In this document: positions 27,792 to 37,343 of the stretch, piece by piece
Layout: each line of letters opens with the position of its first letter
Numbering within the stretch: position 1 is the first letter of the stretch
DNA from: Solirubrobacterales bacterium
GTDB lineage: Bacteria > Actinomycetota > Thermoleophilia > Solirubrobacterales > Solirubrobacteraceae
Length of the DNA stretch: 41,179 bases
Assembly (NCBI GenBank): GCA_026392385.1
Contig: JAPLCG010000016.1
Coordinates: 1-41,179 of the forward strand
Direction: 5' to 3'
Position numbers and translations under genes: made by a program
Notes under the pieces: generated by a model
Told to the model about the DNA's origin: nothing
Databases searched by the model: none
What the model saw: the letters and a program-made list of their open reading frames with translations, nothing else

Positions 27792-28097
27792 CTAAGCTGC
27801 AACTTGCAACGATGGGGCGACAACGGCTGCGAAGCGGCCAGTGTCAGCTCCTGATGGTGAGCTGATCGTGCCGACTACGGCAGCGCCAGTTCGATCTGCA
27901 ACCCGCGCGAGCAGGTAAGCAAGCCGGTCACGCCGTCGCTGCCCTCCAGCGCTCGCGTCGGCCTCCCAGCCTTCGCTTTCGCCAGCCACAACGATCGTTA
28001 CCTGATCGGGGTGGAGCGCGACCGCCTCTTCAACCAGTTGGTGATCGCGACTGTCGTCTGAATTATCTGCAATGAGGAGAATCTCTGTATTTGTCAT
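27792..28097 (-). CDS. Hypothetical protein
   Basis: MTNTEILLIADNSDDSRDHQLVEEAVALHPDQVTIVVAGESEGWEAD; SD-like GGGAAGG upstream. Confidence 0.55.
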   Translation of the reverse strand: MTNTEILLIADNSDDSRDHQLVEEAVALHPDQVTIVVAGESEGWEADASAGGQRRRDRLAYLLARVADRTGAAVVGTISSPSGADTGRFAAVVAPSLQVAA

Positions 28098-28245
28098 GTC
28101 TGGACCTTCCCGCTCGTTTCTCAATCTCTAATCAAGAGACACACAACTTGAATGAAATAGTTGCGATAAAGGGTTTGAGTGACTGCATCTTTTGCAATTC
28201 CTTCAATCTTTGAGAACCGATTGTTGGGTTTAGCGGCCCCCAGAG

Positions 28246-28310
28246 GTGGTTCTTAGCTGGCTGCCGTTACGGTTTCGGAAGCAACCGCTACAACCACTTC
28301 AGGAGAAACG
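28246..28310 (+). promoter_or_regulatory. Potential structured 5' leader of bcp (nested inverted repeats before SD)
   Basis: GTGGTT(28246-28251)/AACCAC(28292-28297) enclosing CGGTT(28270-28274)/AACCG(28283-28287), followed by aggag. Confidence 0.3.
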
Positions 28311-28775
28311 ATGCTCGAAACAGGAACAAAGGCACCAAACTTCACACTTCCCGACCAGCATGGCGAGCCGCTCAAGCTCGCTTCACTGAAGGGATCACCA
28401 GTCGTTCTCTACTTCTATCCACGGGCCGATACACCGGGCTGTACTACCCAGGCCTGTGGCGTTCGTGATCGCCGCAGCGAATACAAGGCTGCTGGAGCCA
28501 CTGTGCTTGGCGTCTCACCTGACAAGCCGGAGAAGCTGGCGAAGTTTGATGTCAAGCATGACCTTGGATTTACGCTGCTTGGCGACGAAGATCACTCCGT
28601 TGCCGAGGCCTATGGAGTTTGGGTTGAGAAATCAATGTATGGAAAGAAGTACATGGGTATCCAACGCGCGACCTTTGTGATTGACGCTAAAGGTGTGATC
28701 GCAACGGTGATACCCAAGGTCTCACCAAAGACTCACGATGATGTTGTTCTGAGCGCGCTCGCTGAGTTGGCATAA
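28311..28775 (+). CDS. bcp: Thiol peroxidase, Bcp-type peroxiredoxin
   Basis: APNFTLPDQHGEPLKLASLKGSPVVLYFYPRADTPGCTTQACGVRD. Confidence 0.95.
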   Translation: MLETGTKAPNFTLPDQHGEPLKLASLKGSPVVLYFYPRADTPGCTTQACGVRDRRSEYKAAGATVLGVSPDKPEKLAKFDVKHDLGFTLLGDEDHSVAEAYGVWVEKSMYGKKYMGIQRATFVIDAKGVIATVIPKVSPKTHDDVVLSALAELA

Positions 28776-28788
28776 GCCGGATTTCGCC

Positions 28789-30393
28789 TTGACTAGCGCG
28801 CACAAGACGAGGTTGAGCCTGCCCGAGGTGGCAGTGCTCTGCCTGTTTGTGGCGTTGGCGATGTTGACGCTTGCTTGTATTGGCTGGTCATCGCTTGTAG
28901 GCGAGCGGATCTGGTCGGGCGCGATCGGTCCGGCTGTTGACTCAATGCAATACCTCTCATGGATTCGCGAATCGGCCTTCCACGGCCTGATCGGCAACCG
29001 CTTTCAGCTTGGGCCAGTTGACCGGGTCTTTCTCCACCCAGCAATCGTCGTTTCAGCGGGTCTACACCGACTTGGCGTCTCGATTCCAATCGCCTATGCG
29101 CTCTGGGTACCAGTTGGGCTAGTCGTGCTGTGCCTCGGAGTAACCGCTTATCTGCGGCGCTTAGTTGCAGGTGCTTGGCCAAGGGCTGCCGCGTTGGCGC
29201 TGGCGCTCTTGGCGACGGCTCCAATGCTGCTCGATCTTGCCCGCTGGATTGCCCCGGAAGGTCGGTCCGCGCGCTTCATTGTCTTCGACAGCTGGCCAAT
29301 TAGCTGGCTTTGCGGCTACCCGCTTACGGCAATTTCGGTCGGACTTGCCTGCTTGGTTCTGTTGGGAGTTGAACGAGGTCGCAAGTCCACCAAGATTACG
29401 CCGCTACTTCCACTTGGCGCGCTGCTTTGCGCATGGCTGCAGCCGTGGCAGGGCGCGATTCTGATTGCAGTGCTCGTTAGCGGTGAGTTGTTGGCCAAGG
29501 CGCAGGCCACAAACGATCGGCAGGAAGCGTCAGCTGGCAGGTGGCGGATGCTTGCGCCCACGCTGATCGCAGGCGCGTTGCCGCTGGCCTATTACGCGAT
29601 CCTCGGTATCGCCGATCCCTCATGGCATGAGCACGGAATCCAAGACAACCTCTATGAGTCAACGATTCCCTGGTGGTCTGTGCCACTCGTGCTTAGTCCA
29701 TTGCTGCTTCCCGCACTTGTGACTCTTTGGCGCCGTCAATCCTCCTACCAACTGCGAGCCGCCCAACTCTGGGTTGCCTTTGCAGTCGCGCTGTTCGCAT
29801 TCATCCAGATCACCGGTGTTGGGACGTTCGCAAGCCATTCGATGCAGGGCATAAGCGTTCCATTGGCTGCTCTTGCCGTACTCGGAGTGCAGGATCTTGC
29901 TCAGCGTTTTGGTCGTCGTCCCGTACTCGCAATCGCTGTTATCGGATTGGCAGTGATGGTTGTGCCAGGTGTTGTCACATCTACTGAGCGTCAGGTCGCG
30001 AAAATTCGTGCGGTTAACTCCGGCTACTTCGTCAAGCAGGGAGAGGACAGGGCACTCGCTGCGCTGGCAGCCGATCCGCGCCCCGGGGGAGTGCTTGCGA
30101 CGGTTAGGCTCGGCTCGCAGGTGCCATGGCGGACAGGCCGCAGTAGCTGGCTTGGTCACGAGTCTTGGACGCCGCACTTCATCCACCGGTCTGTTATCGC
30201 CGGAATGATCTTCTCGCCTACCGATCCCCAATCTGACAGCCGCTCGATGGCGGCCGCACGGGCGACCGGGGCGAGCTTCATGCTCGCTGACTGTGAGCGA
30301 ACTCCGGCCGCGGCGGTTGAAACTTCTGGAGCAGCCCTTTCGCGCGTCGGCTGCGCGTCAATCACCGAGTTAAGTCGCGCTTTCAAGCGGTAA
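28789..30393 (+). CDS. Multi-pass membrane protein, glycosyltransferase-like
   Basis: 534 aa, many TM segments plus soluble C-terminal region; TTG start 13 nt after bcp. Confidence 0.65.
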   Translation: MTSAHKTRLSLPEVAVLCLFVALAMLTLACIGWSSLVGERIWSGAIGPAVDSMQYLSWIRESAFHGLIGNRFQLGPVDRVFLHPAIVVSAGLHRLGVSIPIAYALWVPVGLVVLCLGVTAYLRRLVAGAWPRAAALALALLATAPMLLDLARWIAPEGRSARFIVFDSWPISWLCGYPLTAISVGLACLVLLGVERGRKSTKITPLLPLGALLCAWLQPWQGAILIAVLVSGELLAKAQATNDRQEASAGRWRMLAPTLIAGALPLAYYAILGIADPSWHEHGIQDNLYESTIPWWSVPLVLSPLLLPALVTLWRRQSSYQLRAAQLWVAFAVALFAFIQITGVGTFASHSMQGISVPLAALAVLGVQDLAQRFGRRPVLAIAVIGLAVMVVPGVVTSTERQVAKIRAVNSGYFVKQGEDRALAALAADPRPGGVLATVRLGSQVPWRTGRSSWLGHESWTPHFIHRSVIAGMIFSPTDPQSDSRSMAAARATGASFMLADCERTPAAAVETSGAALSRVGCASITELSRAFKR

Positions 30394-30435
30394 CCGCCGC
30401 GGGCCGCGAGGCCATGCACGGGTAGGATTGCGGCT

Positions 30436-31740
30436 GTGCCAATAACACTCACACCACCGCGTAGCGCGTCGCCACGGCCGGTTCAGACCTATTACTTTAT
30501 GCGCGGCCGCAAGCAGTTCCTAGAGAAGCTCCAAACTCGCCACGGCGATGCCTTCGGCATTCACTTCCAGAAGCGACCATGGACAGTCCTCGCCAATCCG
30601 GAGATGATCAAGCAGGTATTCACTGCTCCAGCGACGGTCCTCCATGCCGGCGACGCGAATGAGATTCTCAGACCTGCGCTTGGTAAGCATTCAATTCTGC
30701 TGCTTGATGAGGGCGAGCACATGCGCCAGCGCAAGCTGCTGCTGCCGCCCTTCCACGGCGAACGCCTTGCAGCCCAGCGAGCAGCAATGGAGCGTGTGGC
30801 TGCTCAGCAGGTCGAGCGTTTCCCGCGCGGCACTCCATTTGAGATGCGCACCCAGGGGCAGGCAATCGCCCTCGAGATAATCCTTGAGGTCGTCCTTGGC
30901 ACGGCCGCAACGGGCGAGGAGCATGATCGCCTCGCTGGACCGGTTGAGTCAGTGCTTGAGTGGATTGCAAGCCCAGCAAGGCTCGCCCTTACCGGAACGC
31001 TTGGAGCCCGACACCGGCTCGTCAAGCGGATGTACGGACCGATCCTCAAGCCGCTTGACGATGCGCTCTACCGGCTGATCTCTGAGCGCCGAGCGACGCC
31101 CGGCATTGAGCAGCGCGACGACATCCTTTCGATGCTGCTGACGGTTGAAGACGAGGATGGGAACGGAATGTCGGATGCGGAGCTTCGCGATGAACTGGTA
31201 ACGCTGATTATCGACGGGCACGAAACAACTTCGACCGCGCTTGCCTGGGCATTTGAGCGACTGACTCGCGACCGAGAGGCGCTGGCGCGGCTCGAAGCCG
31301 AATCACTGACCGATCAGACTGAGTGGACGGAGGCAATCTCACTTGAGACTCTGCGTTTGCGCCCGGTGCTCGACTTTGTTGTGCGAACGGTCAAGCAGCC
31401 GATTGAAATTGGCGGCTACATGTTCGAGCCAGGTGATGTTGTGGCGCCATGCATCTACCTTGTGCACCGTCGAGCCGATATTTACGAGGATCCAAACAGC
31501 TTTAAGCCTGAGCGCTGGCTTGGAGTTAAGCCCGGCACTTACACATGGCTTCCGTTCGGCGGCGGTGTGCGTCGCTGCATTGGATCGGCATTCGCAATGA
31601 CGGAAATGGAGGTTGTCCTGCGAGCAGTTGCTCGCGGAGTTCACCTTGAAGCGGTTGGCCCGCCGGAGCAGCCTGTTCCGCGATTCATCACCAGTTCACC
31701 TTCACGCGGTGGACAGGTGCTTGCTCCAGCCTCAGTCTGA
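30436..31740 (+). CDS. Cytochrome P450
   Basis: HMRQRKLLLPPFHGERL, IDGHETTSTALAWAFERL, ETLRLRP, LPFGGGVRRCIGSAFA. Confidence 0.97.
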   Translation: MPITLTPPRSASPRPVQTYYFMRGRKQFLEKLQTRHGDAFGIHFQKRPWTVLANPEMIKQVFTAPATVLHAGDANEILRPALGKHSILLLDEGEHMRQRKLLLPPFHGERLAAQRAAMERVAAQQVERFPRGTPFEMRTQGQAIALEIILEVVLGTAATGEEHDRLAGPVESVLEWIASPARLALTGTLGARHRLVKRMYGPILKPLDDALYRLISERRATPGIEQRDDILSMLLTVEDEDGNGMSDAELRDELVTLIIDGHETTSTALAWAFERLTRDREALARLEAESLTDQTEWTEAISLETLRLRPVLDFVVRTVKQPIEIGGYMFEPGDVVAPCIYLVHRRADIYEDPNSFKPERWLGVKPGTYTWLPFGGGVRRCIGSAFAMTEMEVVLRAVARGVHLEAVGPPEQPVPRFITSSPSRGGQVLAPASV

Positions 31741-32445
31741 CTGGGCTTCGCTTTCATCCGCAGCTTCGTCGGCCGCGATCTCACTCTTAGTCCGAGCGCG
31801 ACCGCCGATGCTGCCGACCAGCAGCGCAATGATCGTCACGAGGTAAATCTGTCCAAACACCGCTTCAGTTACTGCGAGCGTGTGGCCAAGCTGTGTGCAG
31901 GGCACAAAGTCACCGAAGCCGGTTGTGGTGATCGTGCTAAATGAGAAGTAGAGCCGGTCAGAGGTCGTTGAGGTCGGTTGCGAACAGAAGAACTGCATGG
32001 CTGGCCCGAGGTCAGTGACGGCACCATAAATCCATCCGAACATCATTCCGATCAGCAGATAGACAAGTACTCCGCCGACGACTGCTTGCATGTTGACCTG
32101 GATCCGTGCCTGGCGAGTGATCCAACGCAGAACCATGAGTGCCGCAAAGAGGATTGGTAGGGCGGCGATCGCATTGCCGACGCCTCGAACTTCGTATGAG
32201 CCGGTTGTCGTTCCATACGAGGAGAGGCCGGCGGCAATGATCATCAGCGCCGCGGCGACATGGCGCCGTGGCTTGACCATGTCCGCGGCCTGCAAGGTGA
32301 GCAGGATTGCCGATGTCATCAGAACAATCCCAATCAGCCGCGACCAAGAGCCGTCCGGCGAGACGATCGTGAAGAGGATTGAAATCACTGCCATGACCAG
32401 TGGGGCCATGAAGTGGTTTGGCTTTGTGTGAACTATCTGCCGCAT
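31732..32445 (-). CDS. Two-TM ion channel family protein (potassium channel-like)
   Basis: LYFSFSTITTTGFGDFVPCTQLGHTLAVTEAVFGQIYLVTIIALLVG. Confidence 0.85.
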   Translation of the reverse strand: MRQIVHTKPNHFMAPLVMAVISILFTIVSPDGSWSRLIGIVLMTSAILLTLQAADMVKPRRHVAAALMIIAAGLSSYGTTTGSYEVRGVGNAIAALPILFAALMVLRWITRQARIQVNMQAVVGGVLVYLLIGMMFGWIYGAVTDLGPAMQFFCSQPTSTTSDRLYFSFSTITTTGFGDFVPCTQLGHTLAVTEAVFGQIYLVTIIALLVGSIGGRARTKSEIAADEAADESEAQSD

Positions 32446-32457
32446 TGATTGTGCAGC

Positions 32458-33108
32458 CTACTGCGCGGGCCTAACGGCACGGCCCTGAATCAGTGGGCGA
32501 ATGAACGGGGCGGCCTTCGGCATGTACCCGTGCTCAATTTCGACCAAATCAAGCGGCGAGCCGTTGATCGTCATTTCAGTTGTTCGGTCGCAGCGGCAGC
32601 CGCCTGCAACGGCCGCCCAAGGCCGCGCAACTAAACGCTGCCAACGGGCAGTCGAACCAACGCCGCGCACATGCTCGATGAATAGCAGTTCGCCACCGGG
32701 CTTAAGGACGCGGCTGACCTCGGCGAGGGCGACTTGTGGATCCTTAACAGTGCAGAACACCAGCGTTGCAACAACCGAATCAAATGAGTTATCCGCGAAC
32801 GGTAGGGCCTCGGCTGGCGCTGAAACGATTTCAATGAATGCTTCGCCAACGCCAGCCGCTGCCCGGCTACGCAGCTTCAGAGCCATCTGCTGATCAGGTT
32901 CTGTCAATGCAAGTGATTCGACCGACTTTGGATAGTGGGTCAGGTTCAGGCCTGTTCCCGCGCCGAGTTCAAGAACGCGGCCCTTTGCGGAGGCGAGCAG
33001 TCGTGCTCGGCGGTCTGAAAGACCGGCCTCCTCGCTTGGTGCGAGCACGCGGTCGTAGAGCTTGGCGAAGATCCGCGAACCGATTTGTAGGCCGTTCTGC
33101 CCTGACAT
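32458..33108 (-). CDS. Class I SAM-dependent methyltransferase
   Basis: RVLELGAGTGLNLTHYP, LPFADNSFDSVVATLVFCTVKDPQVALAEVSRVLKPGGELLFIEHVRG. ATG 33108 preferred over 33183, which overlaps the divergent gene. Confidence 0.92.
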   Translation of the reverse strand: MSGQNGLQIGSRIFAKLYDRVLAPSEEAGLSDRRARLLASAKGRVLELGAGTGLNLTHYPKSVESLALTEPDQQMALKLRSRAAAGVGEAFIEIVSAPAEALPFADNSFDSVVATLVFCTVKDPQVALAEVSRVLKPGGELLFIEHVRGVGSTARWQRLVARPWAAVAGGCRCDRTTEMTINGSPLDLVEIEHGYMPKAAPFIRPLIQGRAVRPAQ

Positions 33109-33112
33109 TCTG

Positions 33113-33134
33113 CCCAGCAGCGTACCCTGCTGGG
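33113..33134. promoter_or_regulatory. 22-bp palindrome with overlapping divergent -10 elements
   Basis: cccagcagcgtaccctgctggg: 10 of 11 symmetric pairs; TACCCT on + (33123-33128) and TACGCT on - (33124-33119). Confidence 0.5.
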
Positions 33135-33136
33135 TT

Positions 33137-34108
33137 GTGACATTCGCAATAACCGCCTCAGGCTTCTTCGATTCGGTCGGCACGTTCTTCAGCGATCTCG
33201 CAGATGTGCGGCCAGTACCGCTGCTGATTGCGCTCGGGTTTCTTGGCCTTTCGCTGACGATCCGCTCGCGCGCCTATCTGAATGTTCTGCGGGCAGCATT
33301 CCCCGGCGTGCCGATTCAGTGGCGAAGGATTTGGGGAGCCTATCTAGCTGGCTATGGGTTTAACAGCGTTGTGCCAGCACGCGGAGGCGATGTAATCAAG
33401 CTCTTCTTGGTTCGCGGTTCGGTGCCCGGGTCAAGCTATCCGGCAGTTGCGTCGAGCTTTCTAGTTGAGGCGGTCTTTGACTTCTCGATCGGGATACCGG
33501 TGCTTGCCTACGCCTTTACGCAGGGAGTCTTTCCGCACCCACCGGATTTCGCGAGCCTCAATTCCTTTGACATCGCATGGGTAGCCGGCAATCCGAGGCC
33601 GTCAGTGTTCATTTTTACGGCAATCTGTGTGATGTTGCTCGGCCTGTTTGCGTTTCTGTCAGTCCGAGTCAAGGCATTCTGGGCGAGGGTGCGGCAGGGA
33701 ATCGAGATTCTCTTTGAGCCGAAGCGCTATCTGACACAGGTTTGGCTGGTGCAGTTCCTCGGCTGGCTTTCGCGATCAGCTTGCTACTGGTTCATGCTCG
33801 AAGCGTTCGGCCTGCAGGCTTCGCTTCGCAACGTTCTGCTGCTGCTGGGTTGCAATGCGGTCGCGACGCTCGTCCCGTTCACGCCCGGGGGTGCCGGAGT
33901 CCAGCAGGCGCTGATCGTCAAAGTCTTTGAGACTGCCGGTCCAGTGGCTGTCATCGCCGCCTTCTCCGTCGGTCAGCAGGTTGCGATGGCCGCCTTCAGC
34001 TTTGCGCTTGGCTTCGCCGCACTGGTGATCATTTTTGGCCACCGTTCCTTCGGTGAGGTGCGTCGAGCCGGAATGCGCGACCGAGCTGCCGAGGCTGATG
34101 AATACTGA
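33137..34108 (+). CDS. Lysylphosphatidylglycerol synthase TM-region / flippase-like membrane protein
   Basis: RIWGAYLAGYGFNSVVPARGGDVIKLFLVR, ATLVPFTPGGAGVQQALIVKVF. GTG 33137 preferred over 33062. Confidence 0.85.
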   Translation: MTFAITASGFFDSVGTFFSDLADVRPVPLLIALGFLGLSLTIRSRAYLNVLRAAFPGVPIQWRRIWGAYLAGYGFNSVVPARGGDVIKLFLVRGSVPGSSYPAVASSFLVEAVFDFSIGIPVLAYAFTQGVFPHPPDFASLNSFDIAWVAGNPRPSVFIFTAICVMLLGLFAFLSVRVKAFWARVRQGIEILFEPKRYLTQVWLVQFLGWLSRSACYWFMLEAFGLQASLRNVLLLLGCNAVATLVPFTPGGAGVQQALIVKVFETAGPVAVIAAFSVGQQVAMAAFSFALGFAALVIIFGHRSFGEVRRAGMRDRAAEADEY

Positions 34109-34148
34109 TCAATTAGCTGCTGAGACAGAGCCCAGCTGCGACCTGTTG

Positions 34149-34427
34149 TTACTGCAGGCCCTGGCGAGCTTCGCGCACAAGGGCGACCGCTTCAGGAAAG
34201 ACCGTTGCCATAACTGAGCGGATCTGCTCGGCCTGTTCTGCAGTTGATCCTTGGATGTTGACGCGGTTGATAGAAGCGACAGTCAGGTTGACAGCGAGCT
34301 GAATGGCGTTGTCGGCCCAAGCTAGTTTTTGAGCGCCCTGCATCTGTTCGAACATCCCTCCGAGCTGCCTGCGCATCTCGTCAGGGTCGCCAAATGATGA
34401 AAAGTCGAATCCGCCTGCGTCGTCCAT
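34149..34427 (-). CDS. Hypothetical protein (92 aa)
   Basis: MDDAGGFDFSSFGDPDEMRRQLGGMFEQMQGAQ...; TACTCT 6 nt upstream of ATG 34427. Confidence 0.6.
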   Translation of the reverse strand: MDDAGGFDFSSFGDPDEMRRQLGGMFEQMQGAQKLAWADNAIQLAVNLTVASINRVNIQGSTAEQAEQIRSVMATVFPEAVALVREARQGLQ

Positions 34428-34467
34428 ACGCTCAGAGTAGCCGCTACACGGGTAAGGTTCCAAGCCA

Positions 34468-35283
34468 ATGAGCGAGATTGAAACGATCGACAGCGCACAG
34501 GTAGTTGATGTGGAGCGGCGTTTGGCTCCACGCATCGCAGGGTTGGCATTGATTGCCGGCATCTTCCCAGTGATCGGAACTGTGATCCAGAGTCCACTGT
34601 CATCGTCGCCGCAGAGCTTCATCGGAAACCTTCTCTACTACTCCGACCACAGTTCGCTGGTGATTGCAGGTTCACTGCTGCGTGGTGCGGGCTTGCTTGC
34701 ACTTGTCGCACCAATCATCTTCCTGCTCAATGCCGCAACGGCACGCGGTGGTAAGACGCCACGAGTTGCTGCTGGAGCGAGCGTCGTTGGCGGTATTGCC
34801 GCCGCAACTGGCACGGTAGTTCTGGGAATCGCCTCCGTGATGATCGCTAATGATTTCATCAACAAGACTGGATTGACATACGACCAGGGCAAGGCAGTAC
34901 TCAAGGGTCCGCTGATCATGGCCGCATCCGGAGCCGGTCTGATTGGAACCGTTGGTCTCGCATTCGGCCTTGCGATGGCTGCTTTGAATGCAATGCGCGT
35001 TGGGCTGCTGACACGCTTCATGGGCTATGTGGGGATCCTTGCTGGAGTTCTACTCGTAATTCCAATTTTCTCTCCGGTTCCGATCGTCCAGCTCTTCTGG
35101 CTCGCTGCACTCGCGGCGCTAATCCTCGGCCGCTGGCCGGGTGCTGGGGTTCCACCAGCTTGGGCTGATGGTGAGGCTCACCCCTGGCCGACGGCGGCAG
35201 CGATGCGTGCCGCTTCAAAGGCCGATCAGGATGAGGCTGAAGCTGAACATCAGGCGGCCAAAGAGAACCGCAACGGTTCCTGA
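34468..35283 (+). CDS. Multi-pass membrane protein of unknown function
   Basis: 271 aa with several hydrophobic segments; TAAGGT 9 nt upstream. Confidence 0.7.
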   Translation: MSEIETIDSAQVVDVERRLAPRIAGLALIAGIFPVIGTVIQSPLSSSPQSFIGNLLYYSDHSSLVIAGSLLRGAGLLALVAPIIFLLNAATARGGKTPRVAAGASVVGGIAAATGTVVLGIASVMIANDFINKTGLTYDQGKAVLKGPLIMAASGAGLIGTVGLAFGLAMAALNAMRVGLLTRFMGYVGILAGVLLVIPIFSPVPIVQLFWLAALAALILGRWPGAGVPPAWADGEAHPWPTAAAMRAASKADQDEAEAEHQAAKENRNGS

Positions 35284-35300
35284 GGAGAGGTTCTGGCCCG

Positions 35301-37295
35301 ATGGCAAAGGACACGCCAACCGGCTTGGCACTTGAGCAGGAGCTCGAGCGTTTACTCGAAGCGCGCAATGTGTTTCCGCCAAGCGATCAGTTCAAACAGT
35401 CGGCGCTGATCGCTGACGAGGCGGTTTACAAGCAGGCAGATGCCGACCCGGTCGGGTTTTGGGAGCAGCAGGCTCATGCGCTCGAATGGTCGAAGCCGTG
35501 GGACAAAGCACTCGATGACTCAAACCCGCCTTTCTATAACTGGTTTGTCGGTGGGCAACTGAATGCCTCCCACAACTGCGTTGACCGCCATATCGAAGCG
35601 GGGCTTGGTAAGCGGGTTGCCTTCCACTGGCATGGCGAGGATGGCTCAACTCGCACGATCACCTACGACGACCTCTACCGAGATGTGCAGCTCGCAGCAA
35701 ATGCGCTGAAGAGCGTTGGCGTCAAACCTGGCGATGTCGTTGGGATTTACCTACCAATGATCCCTGAGGTGGTTGTTGCGATGCTCGCCTGCGCTCGGAT
35801 CGGCGCACCTCACAATGTTGTATTCGGAGGCTTCTCTGCGCAGGCTGTAGCGGAGCGGATGGAGGTGTCGGAAGCAAAGGTCCTGATCACCGCAAGTGGA
35901 GCCCAACGCAAGGGAAAAATTGCGCCGATCAAGCAGCAGGTTGACGAACAGGTCGCCGAGCTCGCCTCACTTGAACACATCATTGTCGTGCGTAACGCTG
36001 GCGAAGATGCACCGATGACTCCGGGCCGCGATCTCTGGTGGGAGGAGCTGCTCGAACAGGCTGACCCCGAATGCCCAGCCGAGCCATTTGATGCTGACCA
36101 CCCACTGTTCATTCTCTACTCCTCAGGCTCTACTGCGAAACCGAAGGGAATTCTCCACGGGACCGGCGGCTACCTGACCGGTGTCGCTTGGACTCACAAG
36201 CATGTCTTTGATCTAAAGCCAGAGAGTGATGTCTGGTGGTGCTCGGCTGATGTTGGGTGGATCACAGGCCACTCCTACATCGTCTACGGACCACTGATGA
36301 ACGCTGCAACGAGTGTGATGTACGAGGGAGCACCTGACTATCCACATCAGGGGATCTGGTGGGAGCTAGTTGAGCGTTACAAGGCGACGATCTTCTATAC
36401 GGCACCGACTGCAATCCGGGCCTGCATGAAGTGGGGGGCTGAGCTACCAGCCAAATATGACCTTTCCTCACTGCGGCTCCTTGGGTCGGTTGGCGAGCCG
36501 ATCAATCCAAAGGCATGGCTCTGGTATCACCTCGTTGTCGGTGGTGGAAACTGTCCAATTGTCGATACGTGGTGGCAGACGGAGACCGGCCACATCATGA
36601 TCAGCCCGCTGCCCGGCGTAACAGTCACAAAGCCGGGTTCGGCAACACAGCCTCTGCCGGGAATCAAGGCTGAGGTCGTTGCTGAGAGCGATGGAGAGGA
36701 ACTCCCGAATGGCAGCCAGGGCTTGCTCGTGCTGCGTCGACCGTGGCCAGGGATGCTCAAGACACTCTATGGCGATGATGAGCTGTTCATCAAAACCTAT
36801 TTTTCGCGCTTCGGGCCTGAGACATACTTTGTTGGCGATGCGGCGCGACGTGACCTGGATGGTGACCTCTGGGTGATCGGCCGCGTTGACGATGTCGTCA
36901 ATGTTTCTGGGCACCGCCTTTCAACCGCCGAAGTTGAATCGGCGATCGTTGCCCATCCGTCAGTTGCTGAGGCGGCTGTGATCGGTCAGGCCGATGAGCA
37001 GTCAGGCCAGGCGATTTGTGCCTTTGTCACGCTTGAGGCAAGCCACCAGCCTGATGACGCGACAATTGAGGGGATAAACGCAGCGGTTGCTGAGCAGATT
37101 GGCAAGTTTGCGCGGCCAAAACGGATCATCTGGGCTGATGACCTGCCAAAGACTCGCTCCGGCAAGATTATGCGCAGGTTGCTTCGCGACATCGCCGAAG
37201 GTCGTGCGCTTGGCGATGTAACGACGCTGCGTGATCCCGCGGTGATGGCGGCTTTGGAAGAACAGATAGCCGTCCGTGCATCAGACGAGGGTTAG
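35301..37295 (+). CDS. acs: Acetyl-CoA synthetase
   Basis: FILYSSGSTAKPKGILHGTGGYLTGVAWTHKHVFDLKPESDVWWCSADVGWITGHSYIVYGPL, WWQTETGHIMISPLPG, GRVDDVVNVSGHRLSTAEVESA, LPKTRSGKIMRR. Confidence 0.97.
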   Translation: MAKDTPTGLALEQELERLLEARNVFPPSDQFKQSALIADEAVYKQADADPVGFWEQQAHALEWSKPWDKALDDSNPPFYNWFVGGQLNASHNCVDRHIEAGLGKRVAFHWHGEDGSTRTITYDDLYRDVQLAANALKSVGVKPGDVVGIYLPMIPEVVVAMLACARIGAPHNVVFGGFSAQAVAERMEVSEAKVLITASGAQRKGKIAPIKQQVDEQVAELASLEHIIVVRNAGEDAPMTPGRDLWWEELLEQADPECPAEPFDADHPLFILYSSGSTAKPKGILHGTGGYLTGVAWTHKHVFDLKPESDVWWCSADVGWITGHSYIVYGPLMNAATSVMYEGAPDYPHQGIWWELVERYKATIFYTAPTAIRACMKWGAELPAKYDLSSLRLLGSVGEPINPKAWLWYHLVVGGGNCPIVDTWWQTETGHIMISPLPGVTVTKPGSATQPLPGIKAEVVAESDGEELPNGSQGLLVLRRPWPGMLKTLYGDDELFIKTYFSRFGPETYFVGDAARRDLDGDLWVIGRVDDVVNVSGHRLSTAEVESAIVAHPSVAEAAVIGQADEQSGQAICAFVTLEASHQPDDATIEGINAAVAEQIGKFARPKRIIWADDLPKTRSGKIMRRLLRDIAEGRALGDVTTLRDPAVMAALEEQIAVRASDEG

Positions 37296-37343
37296 GCTGC
37301 CTGACGCTCAGTTCGTGACACTCAGTCGCGAACCGGTAACAAT

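Noticed and set aside
29659-30231. 190-aa minus-strand ORF opposite the membrane glycosyltransferase-like gene
   Set aside because: Antisense, unusual His/Arg-rich composition, no domain signal.
31732-32445. GFG rather than GYG selectivity filter in the ion channel
   Set aside because: TTTGFGD variants are known in functional K+ channels; not unusual enough alone.
34428-34622. N-terminal extension of the 34149..34427 gene to 34622
   Set aside because: Runs into the divergent gene; ATG 34427 has a TACTCT element 6 nt upstream.
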